A stretch of 64,000 nt of DNA from Emmonsiellopsis sp. PD_33 (Eukaryota; Ascomycota; Eurotiomycetes; Onygenales; Ajellomycetaceae): positions 1 to 64,000 of the forward strand of contig JANTQF010000157.1 in the NCBI GenBank assembly GCA_032988165.1, written 5' to 3'. The first letter of the stretch is position 1, and every line of letters begins with the position of its first letter. Position numbers and translations under genes: made by a program. Under the pieces are notes generated by a model, which saw only the letters and a list, made by a program, of their open reading frames with translations, had not been told where the DNA came from and did no database searches. Positions 1 through 10,753 of the stretch are shown here, one piece after another.

Positions 1-127
1 GAGATGCAGTGATCATTCAGACTCAAGAGCTTGCCTCACAGTACTCATACACCTAGTGTGCTGAAGGATCTGGGCCATTTAAAGATTATCTTGTGCTGCA
101 TGATTTGCTGAATGATATATCTACCAG

Positions 128-382
128 GCCCGGTTCGCATATAACGGGTATCGGACGCCGTTTGCGATCTGCGCGGCGGCGATTGGGGTGGCGTGTTTGG
201 CGAATTTGTGGACGTGGTGGTTGACGAGGAATGTGGAGTGGGATGTGCGGAGGGTGAGGCGGTTGAGGATTAAGGAGGAGAGGGAGGGGAGGGTTTGGGT
301 TGGTGAGGATGTGAGGGTTTTTGAGGAGAGGGTGGTTTATAGGGGGTGGTTTGGGAGAGGGGGTGGGGAGGGGAGGGTGTAA
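128..382 (+). CDS. MFS transporter, C-terminal exon (partial gene)
   Basis: Only the last exon lies in the window. It reads from just after a likely 3' splice site (accag at 123-127) to a TAA ending at 382. It encodes one final membrane helix (AICAAAIGVACLANLWTWW) followed by a basic cytoplasmic tail with WDVRRVRR and FEERVVYRGW. This ending is typical of fungal major facilitator transporters of the allantoate/Dal5-like group, which move small organic anions or vitamins across the plasma membrane. All three frames just upstream contain stops, so the rest of the gene must be spliced in from outside the window. Substrate cannot be inferred from the tail. The family call rests on recognition of the tail pattern only. 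Confidence 0.55.
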   Translation, partial: ARFAYNGYRTPFAICAAAIGVACLANLWTWWLTRNVEWDVRRVRRLRIKEEREGRVWVGEDVRVFEERVVYRGWFGRGGGEGRV

Positions 383-688
383 GTAAAGCAAGTGTATGAT
401 GGGATAAGTGGGCTTACGATAAATGTGGTGGTAAGTAGGTATGTTCGGTTGGGAAAAGATTTGGACTGTGTGGCAGAGTTATCTTGCTGCCACAGGTACA
501 GATATTGAGGAAAATAGAAGCAAAAAAATTCATAACCGTTTCTGGTCCATTAAATTCATTACCTAACAGCCGTCATAACTAACCACCCAGTTCTATATGC
601 GGGACGGTAACGGTCCGCAAAATAGCCTACCAAAACAAACAACCAACCCGTGAGATAGCATTGAGAGGGGAAGACCGACAACAAGAAA
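383..688. other. Intergenic, convergent 3' ends
   Basis: Short spacer between the convergent MFS and REI1 genes. It presumably holds both 3' UTRs. I see no ORF or RNA gene in it. Confidence 0.6.
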
Positions 689-2253
689 TCACTGGAGGAG
701 AGGATCCTGTAGTGCGAAGATTGAGTTAGTTCGTAAGAATAAACAGAGAACACTAATTGATAAAGGGGGGGGATATATGCTTACCCTGAAGTGTTTCTGG
801 AAGTTACCCTTCTTATTGACACCCCACTCATACTGTCTCCTAGCTCTCTGTTCCCGCTTCTGCTCCCGGAGCTCCACCGCCTTGACTTCCCGTTTCTGAC
901 TATCCGTTGCGCCCAGCATGCCCAGACCACCATTCGCTCGGCTGATGAGTGCCTGACTGCGTTTGACAGTGGCGTCTGTATCATGCACATCTCCATTCTG
1001 CGCCGCATCCGCAATGGCGCGTTGCCGGAGGATCCGCTCTTCAGGTGTTGGATAGTTCCGTAGATTCTGGCGGTAGTATTTGGCTAACGAGCGATGACCA
1101 GCTGTCCGGCCCGTTGGGAGGTGGAGTTCATAGTCAGAGGCAAATGCCTTTCCGCCACGGTCAGAGCCCACGGAGTCTGTTTCCCAGCCTTCGTCGTCCT
1201 CGCCCTCCTTGCCGTCGACTTCTTCAACATCTTCGTCTTCCTCGTCGTCTGAATAGGTGCTGCTGAAGTCGTAGAATTGGCCAACTTCCAGCATCTCGTC
1301 CTCTGTATCGAAGGCGATCATGCAATGGCCCGTGTCGCGCATGTGTGTCTGGATTGCGGCCGTGTTAGATTTGATCTTATGGCAGTAAAGACATTCGTTG
1401 TTTTTCGTGATTTTAGCATGGAGGTATTTCAATAGCCCTTCTCCGTCAACCAGGTATTCCTGCTCCGGCACGAACATGCCGTGGAACTTTTGCATGTGGA
1501 AAACATTTAGTTTCACGCTTGTTGAGTCATGGTTGCAGAAAAGGCAGTGTGTCAATGAGTACTCTGGGTCAGCCGCCGTCTCAGTCGCGGCGCTGCTAGA
1601 GGACATTCGGCGCTCGCCTGCAGCGGCGGAGTGGCTTGGTCTAGATGGACGTTTCGATAGAGGGTCTGCAGGCTCTATCGAGGCGTCTTTCATTCCATCC
1701 ACAATTCGCGAGAATTCCTCCTCAGCAGCTGACTCATGGACAGTCATGACAGGGGGAGCGCTGATAGGCTCTCCCAGAGAAAAGGTGCCGCTCATCACAG
1801 AGGCCGTTTCATCAATATGTCCTCCAGTCTTTCTCAGATATGCTTCTCTAGATTTATGTTTCTGGCTGGCCATATGGTTCTGGAAGGCATTTTCGCTGAA
1901 GTAAGTTTTTTGGCATGCGGCGCAGGTCTTCTCAAAGGACGCTTTCGCAGCTGCTGCGGAGTTGGACGCCTGGGCATTGAGGACCTTTTCTGCGAAAATT
2001 TCGGAAGATAGAGGGGGGAGGGACGCGACTCGACGCTTGAGATTGTAGCGACTAGAAGAGAGTCAATATCAACGCAATAGCTTTATCTGGGTGGGCAAAC
2101 TCACTGCCAATCGCTTCGCATATGCGTTCTCTGCGCATCGCTATTCCTGAAAGCAACCTGGCATGTGTTGCAGGTGAATGGATGGGACATGGCGATATTG
2201 TCTGCCCCGCCAGAGGTGAGGCCTCCGGGGTGTCCAGCAATGGCAGTGGCCAT
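689..2253 (-). CDS. REI1: REI1-type cytoplasmic 60S biogenesis zinc-finger protein
   Basis: Three exons: 2253-2105, 2051-785 and 706-689, joined in phase to give 477 residues. Four C2H2-type fingers are visible: C28-H50 (CNTCQVAF...), C93-H115 (CAACQKTY...), C219-H240 (CLFCNHD...) and C270-H292 (CLYCHKIK...). The first is followed by the hallmark HRYNLKRRVASLPPL. An acidic stretch and a basic C-terminal region (QKREQRARRQYEWG) follow. Family knowledge: Rei1 acts in the cytoplasm on pre-60S particles, recycling Arx1/Alb1 and probing the peptide exit tunnel with its C-terminus. The last exon is only 18 nt (DPLLQ-stop), preceded by an intron with GTAAGC...CAG ends. The start is the first in-frame ATG at 2253; a second Met (MSHPF) 25 residues later is also possible. 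It is transcribed divergently from the HECT ligase gene. Confidence 0.9.
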
Positions 2254-2671
2254 CTCTGCGGTAGAAAAAATTAAAAAATAGAATGAGACTGGATGGTCAG
2301 ATGGAATGCGAGCAACTATATGCCAACCAGAAACGCTGTTGTGCGCAGAGACAGGGCTGCGTGGAGGAGATGGCGGGGTTGAAGCTGTTTTATATCGATA
2401 CGTCGAATTTGAAATCAAAAGTTGATTTTTGGGAGGCGAAAATCGGCTGCGTGGCTAATGACGTTGATGCGGCGGCGTGACCGTACCGTAAGTTACCATT
2501 CTGACGCCGAATACATAGCGTGGTGCTTGGCGGTACGGTCATGCTGTGACGCAGAGCCTCGTCTGTTTGGACGTCCTTTGCGACAACGACAACCTGCTCC
2601 ATCTTGTTGCTATCACCATCTCTGCCCGACGCCCTGCTGCTGCGTCCAGCTATGAGATACCCTGATACAAC
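2254..2671. promoter_or_regulatory. Bidirectional promoter of REI1 and HUL4-like genes
   Basis: About 420 bp separate the two divergent start codons, so both promoters must lie here. The spacer carries an 11-bp inverted repeat (listed separately) and several TGACG motifs. I see no additional gene. Confidence 0.6.
2478..2541. repeat. 11-bp inverted repeat in divergent promoter
   Basis: TGACCGTACCG at 2478-2488 is repeated in perfect inverse orientation as CGGTACGGTCA at 2531-2541, with a 42-bp spacer. It lies between REI1 and the HECT ligase gene and could be a paired operator site. No factor is assigned. Confidence 0.7.
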
Positions 2672-5600
2672 ATGACCAGAATGCGGGCAGGCTCTGGGAG
2701 CCCACCAGACCCAGCACGAACCGCCGCCAGTGACCGGGGGCTCTTCCACCCGTCCAAGCTCCCAGCTGGCGCCCCGGAGGTGCTGAGCAAGAATACCATT
2801 GCTGTGACAGACCCGGCGCGAGTCTATCCCTGGAATAAGGATAGGAGGCAGCGGGATTTCAATCTGCTTGTCAAACGGTACGCCTGTCTTCTCTCCCTAA
2901 CGCTGTTGGACTTGCTGACTTGTTGATTTCCGGCATCCTAGATACAAGAACCAGCTCCTCTACGGCTGCCAAAACCCATACTGCACTACTCCCACCTGCT
3001 TCAGTTATCGTAAGAGAGTCGCCGATGCTCCTCTTCGGCGCTTCACAGAACTGAGTGCGCGAACGGTTGCCTGTTATCTAGCTAGTCAGGATAATCCTGA
3101 GCGCGGGTTGTGTCGTAACGCTCCGGCGACTACCAACGATTTTCCATCGACGGACGGAATTCGACGACCAGGGAAGCGGCCAGTCGAGTCGTCACACCAG
3201 AATGTCAAGTTTAGCTCTGATATTCGAAATTACTACCCGGAAGAGAATGTCCCAACTGAAGATACGCGGGGCCAGGATGTACAACAGGGAGGGAATGACG
3301 GGGGTGGTTCCGAATCCATACGAGTTGAAGGAAGGCCGGACTTACATGGAGAAGAGGAGAGAGATGTTCCAAGATTGAAGGATCCGAAATCCTTCACCCA
3401 GAATCTTTTTGATACCCTTTCGTTGCGCATGGTTGAGTGGCTACCATTGCGGAGATCCCCTGAGGTTTTCGATAATATATCGGCTCGTGCCAATGAAGCT
3501 GCCTCTACCGCTAAATCCCCGGGCATGGAAATACCAGCAAAGAGCCAACCCGATGGCCAGCCGTCTAATCCAAAGCGACCAAGCCGAGAAAAGAATGGGG
3601 TTTCACATTCTAACGTTAAATCCCGCCCATCCAGTTTCGCATCCGCTGCAGCAGCTCATTCCCAGCCTACGGCCGTGGAAGTGAAGATCCCCGGGCAACC
3701 TGTCAAGCGCCTGTCCCTTGGCGAAATGGAGCATCGGAGGCAACCATCCAGAACCCATACAGAAGAGAAGGTGCGCTCGGAACGTAAACCGGTTCGGAAG
3801 CTCTCGCATACCCCATCAAATACTAGTACCCGACGCCGACACTCCCCCCCACCTTTGAAACATCGGCCACAGAAGCACAGGCACGGCAATGGTGATACAA
3901 GCGACTCATATTACGACAAAAGGCCACCTCCTCACGTCTCGTGGGAGGGTCCAAAGTGCCCGAACCAACGGGGGAAAACCGAAAGTTATAACGTTCAGTC
4001 GCCAACGGACCATACTCTACATCGAGCACCCACTAGGGCGCAATACCATGCGATTTCAACTGAGGAGTCCGATAAATCAGCCAGCTCTCAGCAAATCCAA
4101 TCCCTTTCCCATTTATCCAAAGAAATTGTAGATGGGCTGGAGACACTAATGTGCGAGAATGACGAGGATAAACAGACATGGAGCGATGAACTGACAGAAT
4201 TGCAGTCTCGTGGATATCCCGATTCATGGGATTGGCAATACGCTACTCACCGCCAGCGCCAGGCGTTCCCGTTTGTCGCCCAGAGCATTTTCTATGTACT
4301 GAGCAGCCCCGATCAACTTCTCCAATCATTTCGTGGCAGTCAACCTCCCTCAAATGGTAATGAGAGTGACAGCACAGTCTTCTTGGATACTGAACAGCTG
4401 GAAGGTTCGTTTCGGACTCTGTATCAATTATGTCCCTGGGAAACTACACTGCACAGCCTCTGGGTTTCCCTTGAACGCCTTTTCGTCCCACCCAAAGAGC
4501 TTTCATTACCTGGACCACAAGCCAAACGAGTACGAACATCAGCCTCGGGTCATATCCCAAAACGAGGCCTTCCTTCCCCCTGTATTGGCGACTCTTCCCA
4601 AGAACATATTTCCGACGTAGATGCAGCTTATATTTCGGTCATAACCCTTCTCGCTTTGGCCAGCTCTATCCCTCAAATAGATCCAAAAACATGGCAGGCC
4701 GTTCGCCAAGCCCGGTCTGCGGGCACTGTTTTACCGGACTCCGAGATGAGGAAGCATTCTAAATCTACAAGACGTTTGTTAGTCGATGTTGCAGACAAAT
4801 TTGAACATGACCTCGCGCTCCGGCTGGTAAATCGGTTAGCCAGGGTTGTTTCTGCCCGCGTGGCGTACCATGAAATCTCCAAGACCAGACTAGGGAGCAT
4901 TCAGGATCTCGACCAGAAAGAAACTCCCAATTTTATAGATCTCGTTTTAAGAACGTTCCGCGATTGCCCCAAGAGGTATAGGCGCACTTCTCAAACCACT
5001 CCAGCGTCTTTTTTCGACGATCGACCAGTTAACTCTAATATGATAGCGGTGGAGTGGCTACGAAGTTTTTTGCTTAAGGAGTGGGACGGTAAGCCCGAAA
5101 TGGCGAAATCTAGTGCTGCTGGGGGCGCCTTGCAACTACTTGCGTCGATGTATAAGGAGAGGCTCAGGTTAGGGTTGCAACCCGAAGATTTCCACACATC
5201 GTTCCTCTCTGAACGGCTAGACCCAACGGAGATGCCTGTTGAATGGTTAGGGATGGTGACCAGTAACCGGACTGTCCATCTCCTGTCTTACCCCTTTCTG
5301 TTCCCGCCTTCGGCCCTAGTGATATATTTCCGGGCGCTCAACTATTCCACGATGTCCAAGTCTTACGAGAATGCCCTGACTACTTCACGGCACCTCCATT
5401 CAACGACTACTAGACATCTCGGAGTTCATGATGACGTTAGTGTTAACCTTCAGATGAGATTGAAAACGTCGACCTCCATATATCTCGTTCTCGTTGTTCG
5501 TCGCAATAACGTTCTTACAGACGCCCTTGACCAACTGTGGAGACGAGAAAAGCGTGAACTCATGCGGCCACTTAAGGTGCAAATGGGTATGGACGAGGGA

Positions 5601-6862
5601 GAAGAAGGAATCGATCATGGCGGTGTTCAGCAAGAGTTCTTCCGGGTGGCGATTGGCGAGGCATTGGATCCGTCTTATGGAATGTTTACCATGGACATGA
5701 GAAGTCGGATATCCTGGTTTCAGCCATGCTCCATGGAACCACTGTATAAGTTTGAGCTGTTAGGTCTGTTGACCTCCCTCGCCGTCTATAATGGCCTCAC
5801 CCTCCCGGTTAATTTTCCCGTCGCATTATACAAGAAGCTGCTCGGGTTCAAGATTAAATCTCTCGACGATATTCGTGTTGGTTGGTCAGAGCTCGCCAAA
5901 GGTTTGGGCGAACTATTGTCATGGGAGGATGGCGATGTTGGCGACATCTTCATGAGAACTTACGAATTCAGTTTTGAGGCGTTTGGAAACTTTATGACTG
6001 TTGACATGGAGAAGGTTGACAGAAATGAGCCGTGGCCTGCCCCCGAACGCTCTGCATGGGACAGAAGGAGACGCGGGTCGTATCGGTCATCACTATCAAG
6101 CAAATCAAGCCAGGCTCGGGGATCTGAAGATAGCGTCTCCATGCTACGCGATACCGCAAATGAAACGGGCTTGTCCAAGCGTGATGGGGTTCTATCAGGA
6201 ATATTAAAGGGAACTTCATCGAGAACCTACAAACCTGCTCCTCCCTCGCCACCCGCGGAGGCTGCCTTAGTCACCAACGCTAACCGCGAAAGATTCGTGA
6301 GAGACTACATCTTCTGGCTGACAGACAAGTCCATCCGTCCTCAGTATGAAGCGTTCGCCCGCGGCTTCTATACCTGCCTAGACCGCACCGCCCTTTCAAT
6401 ATTCACACCGGAAGCCCTAAAGACTGTGGTCGAAGGAATTCAAGAAATCGACATCGGCGAACTGGAACACCATGCCAGATACGAAGGCGGCTTTGAGCCA
6501 GGCCATCCCCTCATCGTTGACTTTTGGAATATCGTGAGACGATACCCGCAAACGAGAAAACGGCAATTGTTGGAGTTTGTCACGGCTAGTGATCGGGTTC
6601 CTGTTAATGGGATCTCTAGTATCATGTTTGTTATCCAAAAGAATGGTACTGGGGATAGCGTAAGTTGTCTTCCCCGCCCCTATCTGCTTTCTGGCGTTTA
6701 AATCGTACAAAATAGCAAACATTAACTTTCTTAACGCAGCGTCTCCCGACTAGTTTGACATGTTTCGGCAGACTCCTGCTACCGGAGTACTCGTCACGAG
6801 CCGTTTTAGAGGAGAAACTTGAAAAAGCGCTTGAAAATGCTAGAGGGTTTGGTGTTGCCTAA
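2672..6862 (+). CDS. HUL4: HUL4-like E3 ubiquitin ligase (AZUL + HECT)
   Basis: Exons 2672-2877, 2942-6659 and 6740-6862 join to 1348 residues. Near the N-terminus is an AZUL-type zinc module (CQNPYCTTPTC, residues 78-88, with further Cys to about 125), as in UBE3A and fungal Hul4-type ligases. The middle is long and low-complexity. From about residue 930 the HECT domain runs to the end; exon 3 carries the catalytic cysteine in LTCFGRLLLPEY (Cys1316). HECT enzymes accept ubiquitin from an E2 on this Cys and pass it to substrate. The HECT N-lobe carries a Ser/Arg-rich insertion at roughly residues 1080-1180. The start is the first ATG upstream of the AZUL exon; splice phases match (CG|A at the first junction, codon boundary at the second). 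The intron just before the catalytic Cys exon must be removed for activity. Confidence 0.88.
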
Positions 6863-7581
6863 TCAAACGGGATTCCCCCCCACCCTTTCTGTTGACATTA
6901 AACTTGGACAGGGGTATTTTTTTCGCCTTGGAGGAAAATCCCTTCTTCTCTTCATCTGTGCGTACGATTGAGACGATAGTTGGCTTCTTTCGTTGTCCGT
7001 TATTCACCTTTTTTTGCTCTCGGGCAACACCTTTTCCGGTGTATGCCTAGTTACATATTCCCCTTTGTCAACTTGTGCTGTACTAGAGCGAGTATTCCAT
7101 TTAGTTCCTGTTTGCCGCCATGTGTTTTTACTAAGGGTGCTATAAAAGGAGGGTTTTATGGGTTAGATCGGAATGGATGGGGTATATACATACACAGGCT
7201 TGCCATTTGTGCCTTCCTTGGCCAGGTGGAAATTCGATATGCTTTCCTTTTATCATTCCAACCAATTCACTGATTCCTTCCCTCTTAGGGAAGTTCCACT
7301 GACATTTTCGTTTACCCGGGAGCTTACAACGGGTCTCGCTTTCCCCAGTTGATCTTGCGTTGATCATGACGGGGAAGAAACAGGTCATCTGGACCTCGCC
7401 GTGACAACTGTTGTGATACTCCCCGGAGCTATGATGCACTGACGCAGGCCTATCCAAGTATCGCTATACAATCATTGTGTCCTACGCGTCAAATATCCTA
7501 AGGACCCGGGAGATTTCCACTACCTCTCTGGCCTTATCACTAGATAACCCGGCCAAAGCGGAGGTTCGTCTGTATCTCAAT
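6863..7581. other. Intergenic
   Basis: Contains the 3' UTR of the HECT gene and the presumed promoter and 5' UTR of the SRR1-like gene. No convincing ORF or RNA gene is seen. Confidence 0.5.
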
Positions 7582-8879
7582 ATGGAATCGAATCCTGAGT
7601 CAACGTTCTCCCAGGCGGTCCAGCAAGAGGACCAAATTACGAACGACAATGCTGGAGACCAGAACGGCCAGAAGCTTCAGAAGTTGTATGACCAAGGTAC
7701 ACTATTCTTTACCAAGGAGATGCTCTTGGCCACCCGGGACCAGATGAGAGAGATTCGCGCCGGCAGGTCAGATGTGTTCATATCAAAGAACTTTCTAGGC
7801 GGACCCGTGGTGTTTCGGGTGAAGAAGGGAGTGGTGGTGGGTGAGCCGGATGGGGAATGGGATGTAAATTCTTTTTCTTCGTATGGTTATCCCTCTTCGT
7901 TGATATTGGGCAGCTTTGTTTTCACCAATACCCAACAAATGCCGGACAGTTGACTAAATTCTAGGAACCGACGACACCATGTCCCTAAAGGCCGGCACCG
8001 TGGGTACATTATAGGACTTTCCAAGAGATGAAGAGTGGTGAGTGCTACGCTGACAGCACCGACCCGGGATATGCCAGCATATCCATCTGCACCCCTCCAC
8101 GCAAGGACGAGAAATTCATGGCAATGGAATCGAAAACACCCGACGAAACCGAAAAGGGCTTTAGGAGGGCAATCCACGATTGGCACGCTAGCGAGGACTG
8201 CAGTAAACTAAAATCGATCATTGCTGGGTTCATGAAAGACCGCCCTACTTGGGAAATTAAGTATGTTGCCGGATTTGCCTTTGGAGCTCTATCCTCCAAG
8301 TACGCGAAAGAGAAATGGGCACGAACAGTGCAATTTCAACACGCATTACTATTCACGTTGGGGAACACGCTACCAGGCAAGCAGAAAAAGTGCTTCGTAC
8401 AGGACCCGTGCTATACAGACGTGGACAGATTGGTTTTGGGAAAATTTAACATTGGCGTCCTGGATGACCCCGAGGGAGTTCTGAAAGTCGACAGCTCAAC
8501 AGTCGTGTGTTCCATCTGTCCCAGTACGGCCTTGAAGCAAATGTTTTGCGACCTTTGGCAAGACAAGCTTCAATGGCCGCCGATCATTATATGGTTTCCG
8601 GTGGGTTATGACGACTCGGACTTAAGGTGAAGCTGTTTCATATTTTCCCCTTCCCTTTCGTCCTTCCCCTACCACGATTGACTCAATTCTCCTGCTTTTT
8701 GTCCCTATCATTGCTTTATCATTGTGCTAACGGGCTTTTCTTTTGGCAGTCTGGAATCTGTGGATGCGGATTCCCCGCGCGTAATACAAACGATCGGCGA
8801 GTACGATATGTTTGAGTTTCCGGGGGGGGACTTTGGGGGATATTTTCCCCCGCTTGCTATTTACGTTCGACGTACATGA
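7582..8879 (+). CDS. SRR1-like domain protein
   Basis: Best model: exons 7582-7880, 7991-8626 and 8750-8879, giving 354 residues in a continuous frame. The N-terminal part (LYDQGTLFFTKEML) and a conserved stretch PWVHYRTFQEMKSGE precede an SRR1-type domain. That domain is seen in FAFGALSS, FVQDPCYTDVDRLVLGKF, VVCSICPSTALKQMF and the end DMFEFPGGDFGGYF. SRR1 proteins were first described in plant and animal circadian/heme-related regulation; the role of fungal members is unknown. The last junction is clear (AAG|GTGAAG to GGCAG|T). The first is less so: the best branch site (TTGACTAAAT) is followed at once by TAG at 7964, but an exon starting there hits a stop, so the next AG at 7990 is preferred with donor GTATGG at 7881. 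Start chosen at the first ATG; an upstream extension has only GTG. Confidence 0.65.
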
Positions 8880-9494
8880 GCGTGATCAGTTTGCTCAGTA
8901 CTTCGGTGTATTATCCAGTCCGTTTATCCCGGTTTACTGTTGAGAAGGAGCCAGATGGAAGATTCGTCAATTGATAACAAGCAAAGGGGGGATCCTCCCA
9001 GTCTTGATGTTTGCATGGTTTTTGGCATGATTTCGGTTGGTTGGAGAAACTTGAATGAGAGGGTATTTTCGGGGTTTTTTTTTTTTTTTCGGGACGCTGG
9101 CTCATTGAGCAGATCAACAGCATGTTAAAAGTTGAGGCGTGTTTTTATTCTCCGGGAAAGCCAAAGTTTAAGGTTTAGGGCGGCGCGGGGGCATTAGTCA
9201 GGTATCGATAGCGCTTATCGGAGGCGGCGAGTCATAATAAAAGTTTAATCCCCCGACTTTTATATCAATGTTCCTGAACTCGACATCCACTTCGCCGCTG
9301 ACCTCTGTTGACGGACATCTCTGCCGTTCTCTGCGTTCCTTTCGTTTGCATACCCTACAAGCACTCTCTCTGTAAGTGATACCCCGCGCGGCCTGACATT
9401 ATACACGCACTGACAAAATACTACACAGCGTTCCATTTACCCCTCCATTTTTCTAAATACATAGAGAGGATTATATACGATACAATCACCAAAC
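8880..9494. other. Intergenic
   Basis: 3' region of the SRR1-like gene and promoter of the next gene. It includes a short poly-T run near 9077-9090. No gene seen. Confidence 0.5.
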
Positions 9495-10753
9495 ATGCCC
9501 CCTATAATCCACTGTGTCCGCCATGCTCAGGTACGCCGCCGCATCGCCCAGGACCCCTGTCTCGTAACAGGCATTCTCCCCTTCCTCTCCACCATCCCTA
9601 CCATGCTAACCAGCAACAAACGCACAGGGCTTCCACAACCTCTGCCAGGAGAACCACATCATCCCAGACCCGCTCCTAACGCCACACGGCGAATCGCAAT
9701 GCCGCGACCTGAACGCGAACTTCCCCTACCACTCGAATGTCGACCTGGTCGTTGCCTCGCCCCTTCGCCGCACGATTTACACCGCCCTATTATCCTTCGA
9801 GGGAGATATTAGAGACAAAGGGCTAACGATCATCGCGCTGCCGGAGATACAAGAGACGAGCGATGTGCCTTGTGACGTGGGCAGTGATCTTGAGGCGCTG
9901 ATAAAGGAGGTGGAGGAGAAAAAGTTGCCGGTTGATTTGACTCTTGTAAAGGAGGGGTGGAATTCGAAGGTATAACTCTACATCGTACCTTTTGAGGATG
10001 GGGTGGATGTGCGAATTGCTGTTAAGGGTACAGAATATAAGGCTAACCTTGTTGACGTTTGCAACTTTGCAGAAAGGAAAATGGGCCGCAACCTCCCAAG
10101 CAATTACAAACCGAGCACGCGAGGCGCGACAATGGCTAAAAGCCCGCCCAGAGAAGGAGATCGTCATGGTCTCGCACGGAGGATTTTTACATTATTTCAC
10201 CGAAGATTGGCAGGATAGCACTCTCTATACAGGTATTTCTACTCTGTTTTATTCTTTCCCCCTCTTTACACTCCCTTCCTACCTAAACAACCCCACCCAC
10301 ACCCTCCCCACGTAAATAAACCAATTACTAAAGCTACCCCCGCTTCCCCCCCTCCACCACCAAAAAGTCACGAAAAAGAAACCCTCCCCCAATAACTATA
10401 CTAATACCCGCCCTTCCCCCACCTACCCAGGCACCGGATGGCGCAACACCGAATTCCGCACCTATACATTCTCCGATTCCATCGACTCCGACGATCTATA
10501 CAGCCGGCCCGTCGAGGGCGATAATGCCACGATCGTGGAGACTGTTGAGTCTCGAACGCGTAGAGGGAGAGAAGGCGAGCCGCCATCGAGAGATTCGCAG
10601 AAGGAGTTCTTTGTGCAGGCGATGAGGGGGTGGGAGGATCAGCTTGTCGGTGCGGCGAAGAAGGAGGCGGAGAAGGAGAAGTTGGATCTTGTGGATGGGG
10701 AGAAGGTTGTGGCACAGGATGGAGCAGTGGAGGCTACGAAGGTTGTTGCGTGA
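9495..10753 (+). CDS. Histidine phosphatase / phosphoglycerate mutase family protein
   Basis: Exons 9495-9530, 9628-9969, 10073-10232 and 10431-10753 join in phase to 286 residues. Motifs in order: the catalytic RHA at the N-terminus (CVRHAQGFHN, split by intron 1 right after RHAQ), the phosphate-binding Arg in SPLRRTIYTAL, the acidic ETSDVP loop, and the second catalytic His in VMVSHGGFLHYF. These are the branch-1 histidine phosphatase hallmarks: a phospho-His intermediate on the RHG His and a second His completing the pocket. The family covers mutases and phosphatases of sugars and nucleotides, so the substrate is not determined here. The C-terminal about 70 residues are charged and poorly conserved (AAKKEAEKEKL). 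No signal peptide; probably cytosolic. The 36-nt first exon and start are fixed by MPPIIHCVRHAQ. Confidence 0.82.

Noticed and set aside
86..391. Pro/His-rich minus-strand frame at the left edge.
   Set aside because: It is the antisense of the G-rich MFS C-terminal exon, with repeat-like PPLP composition.
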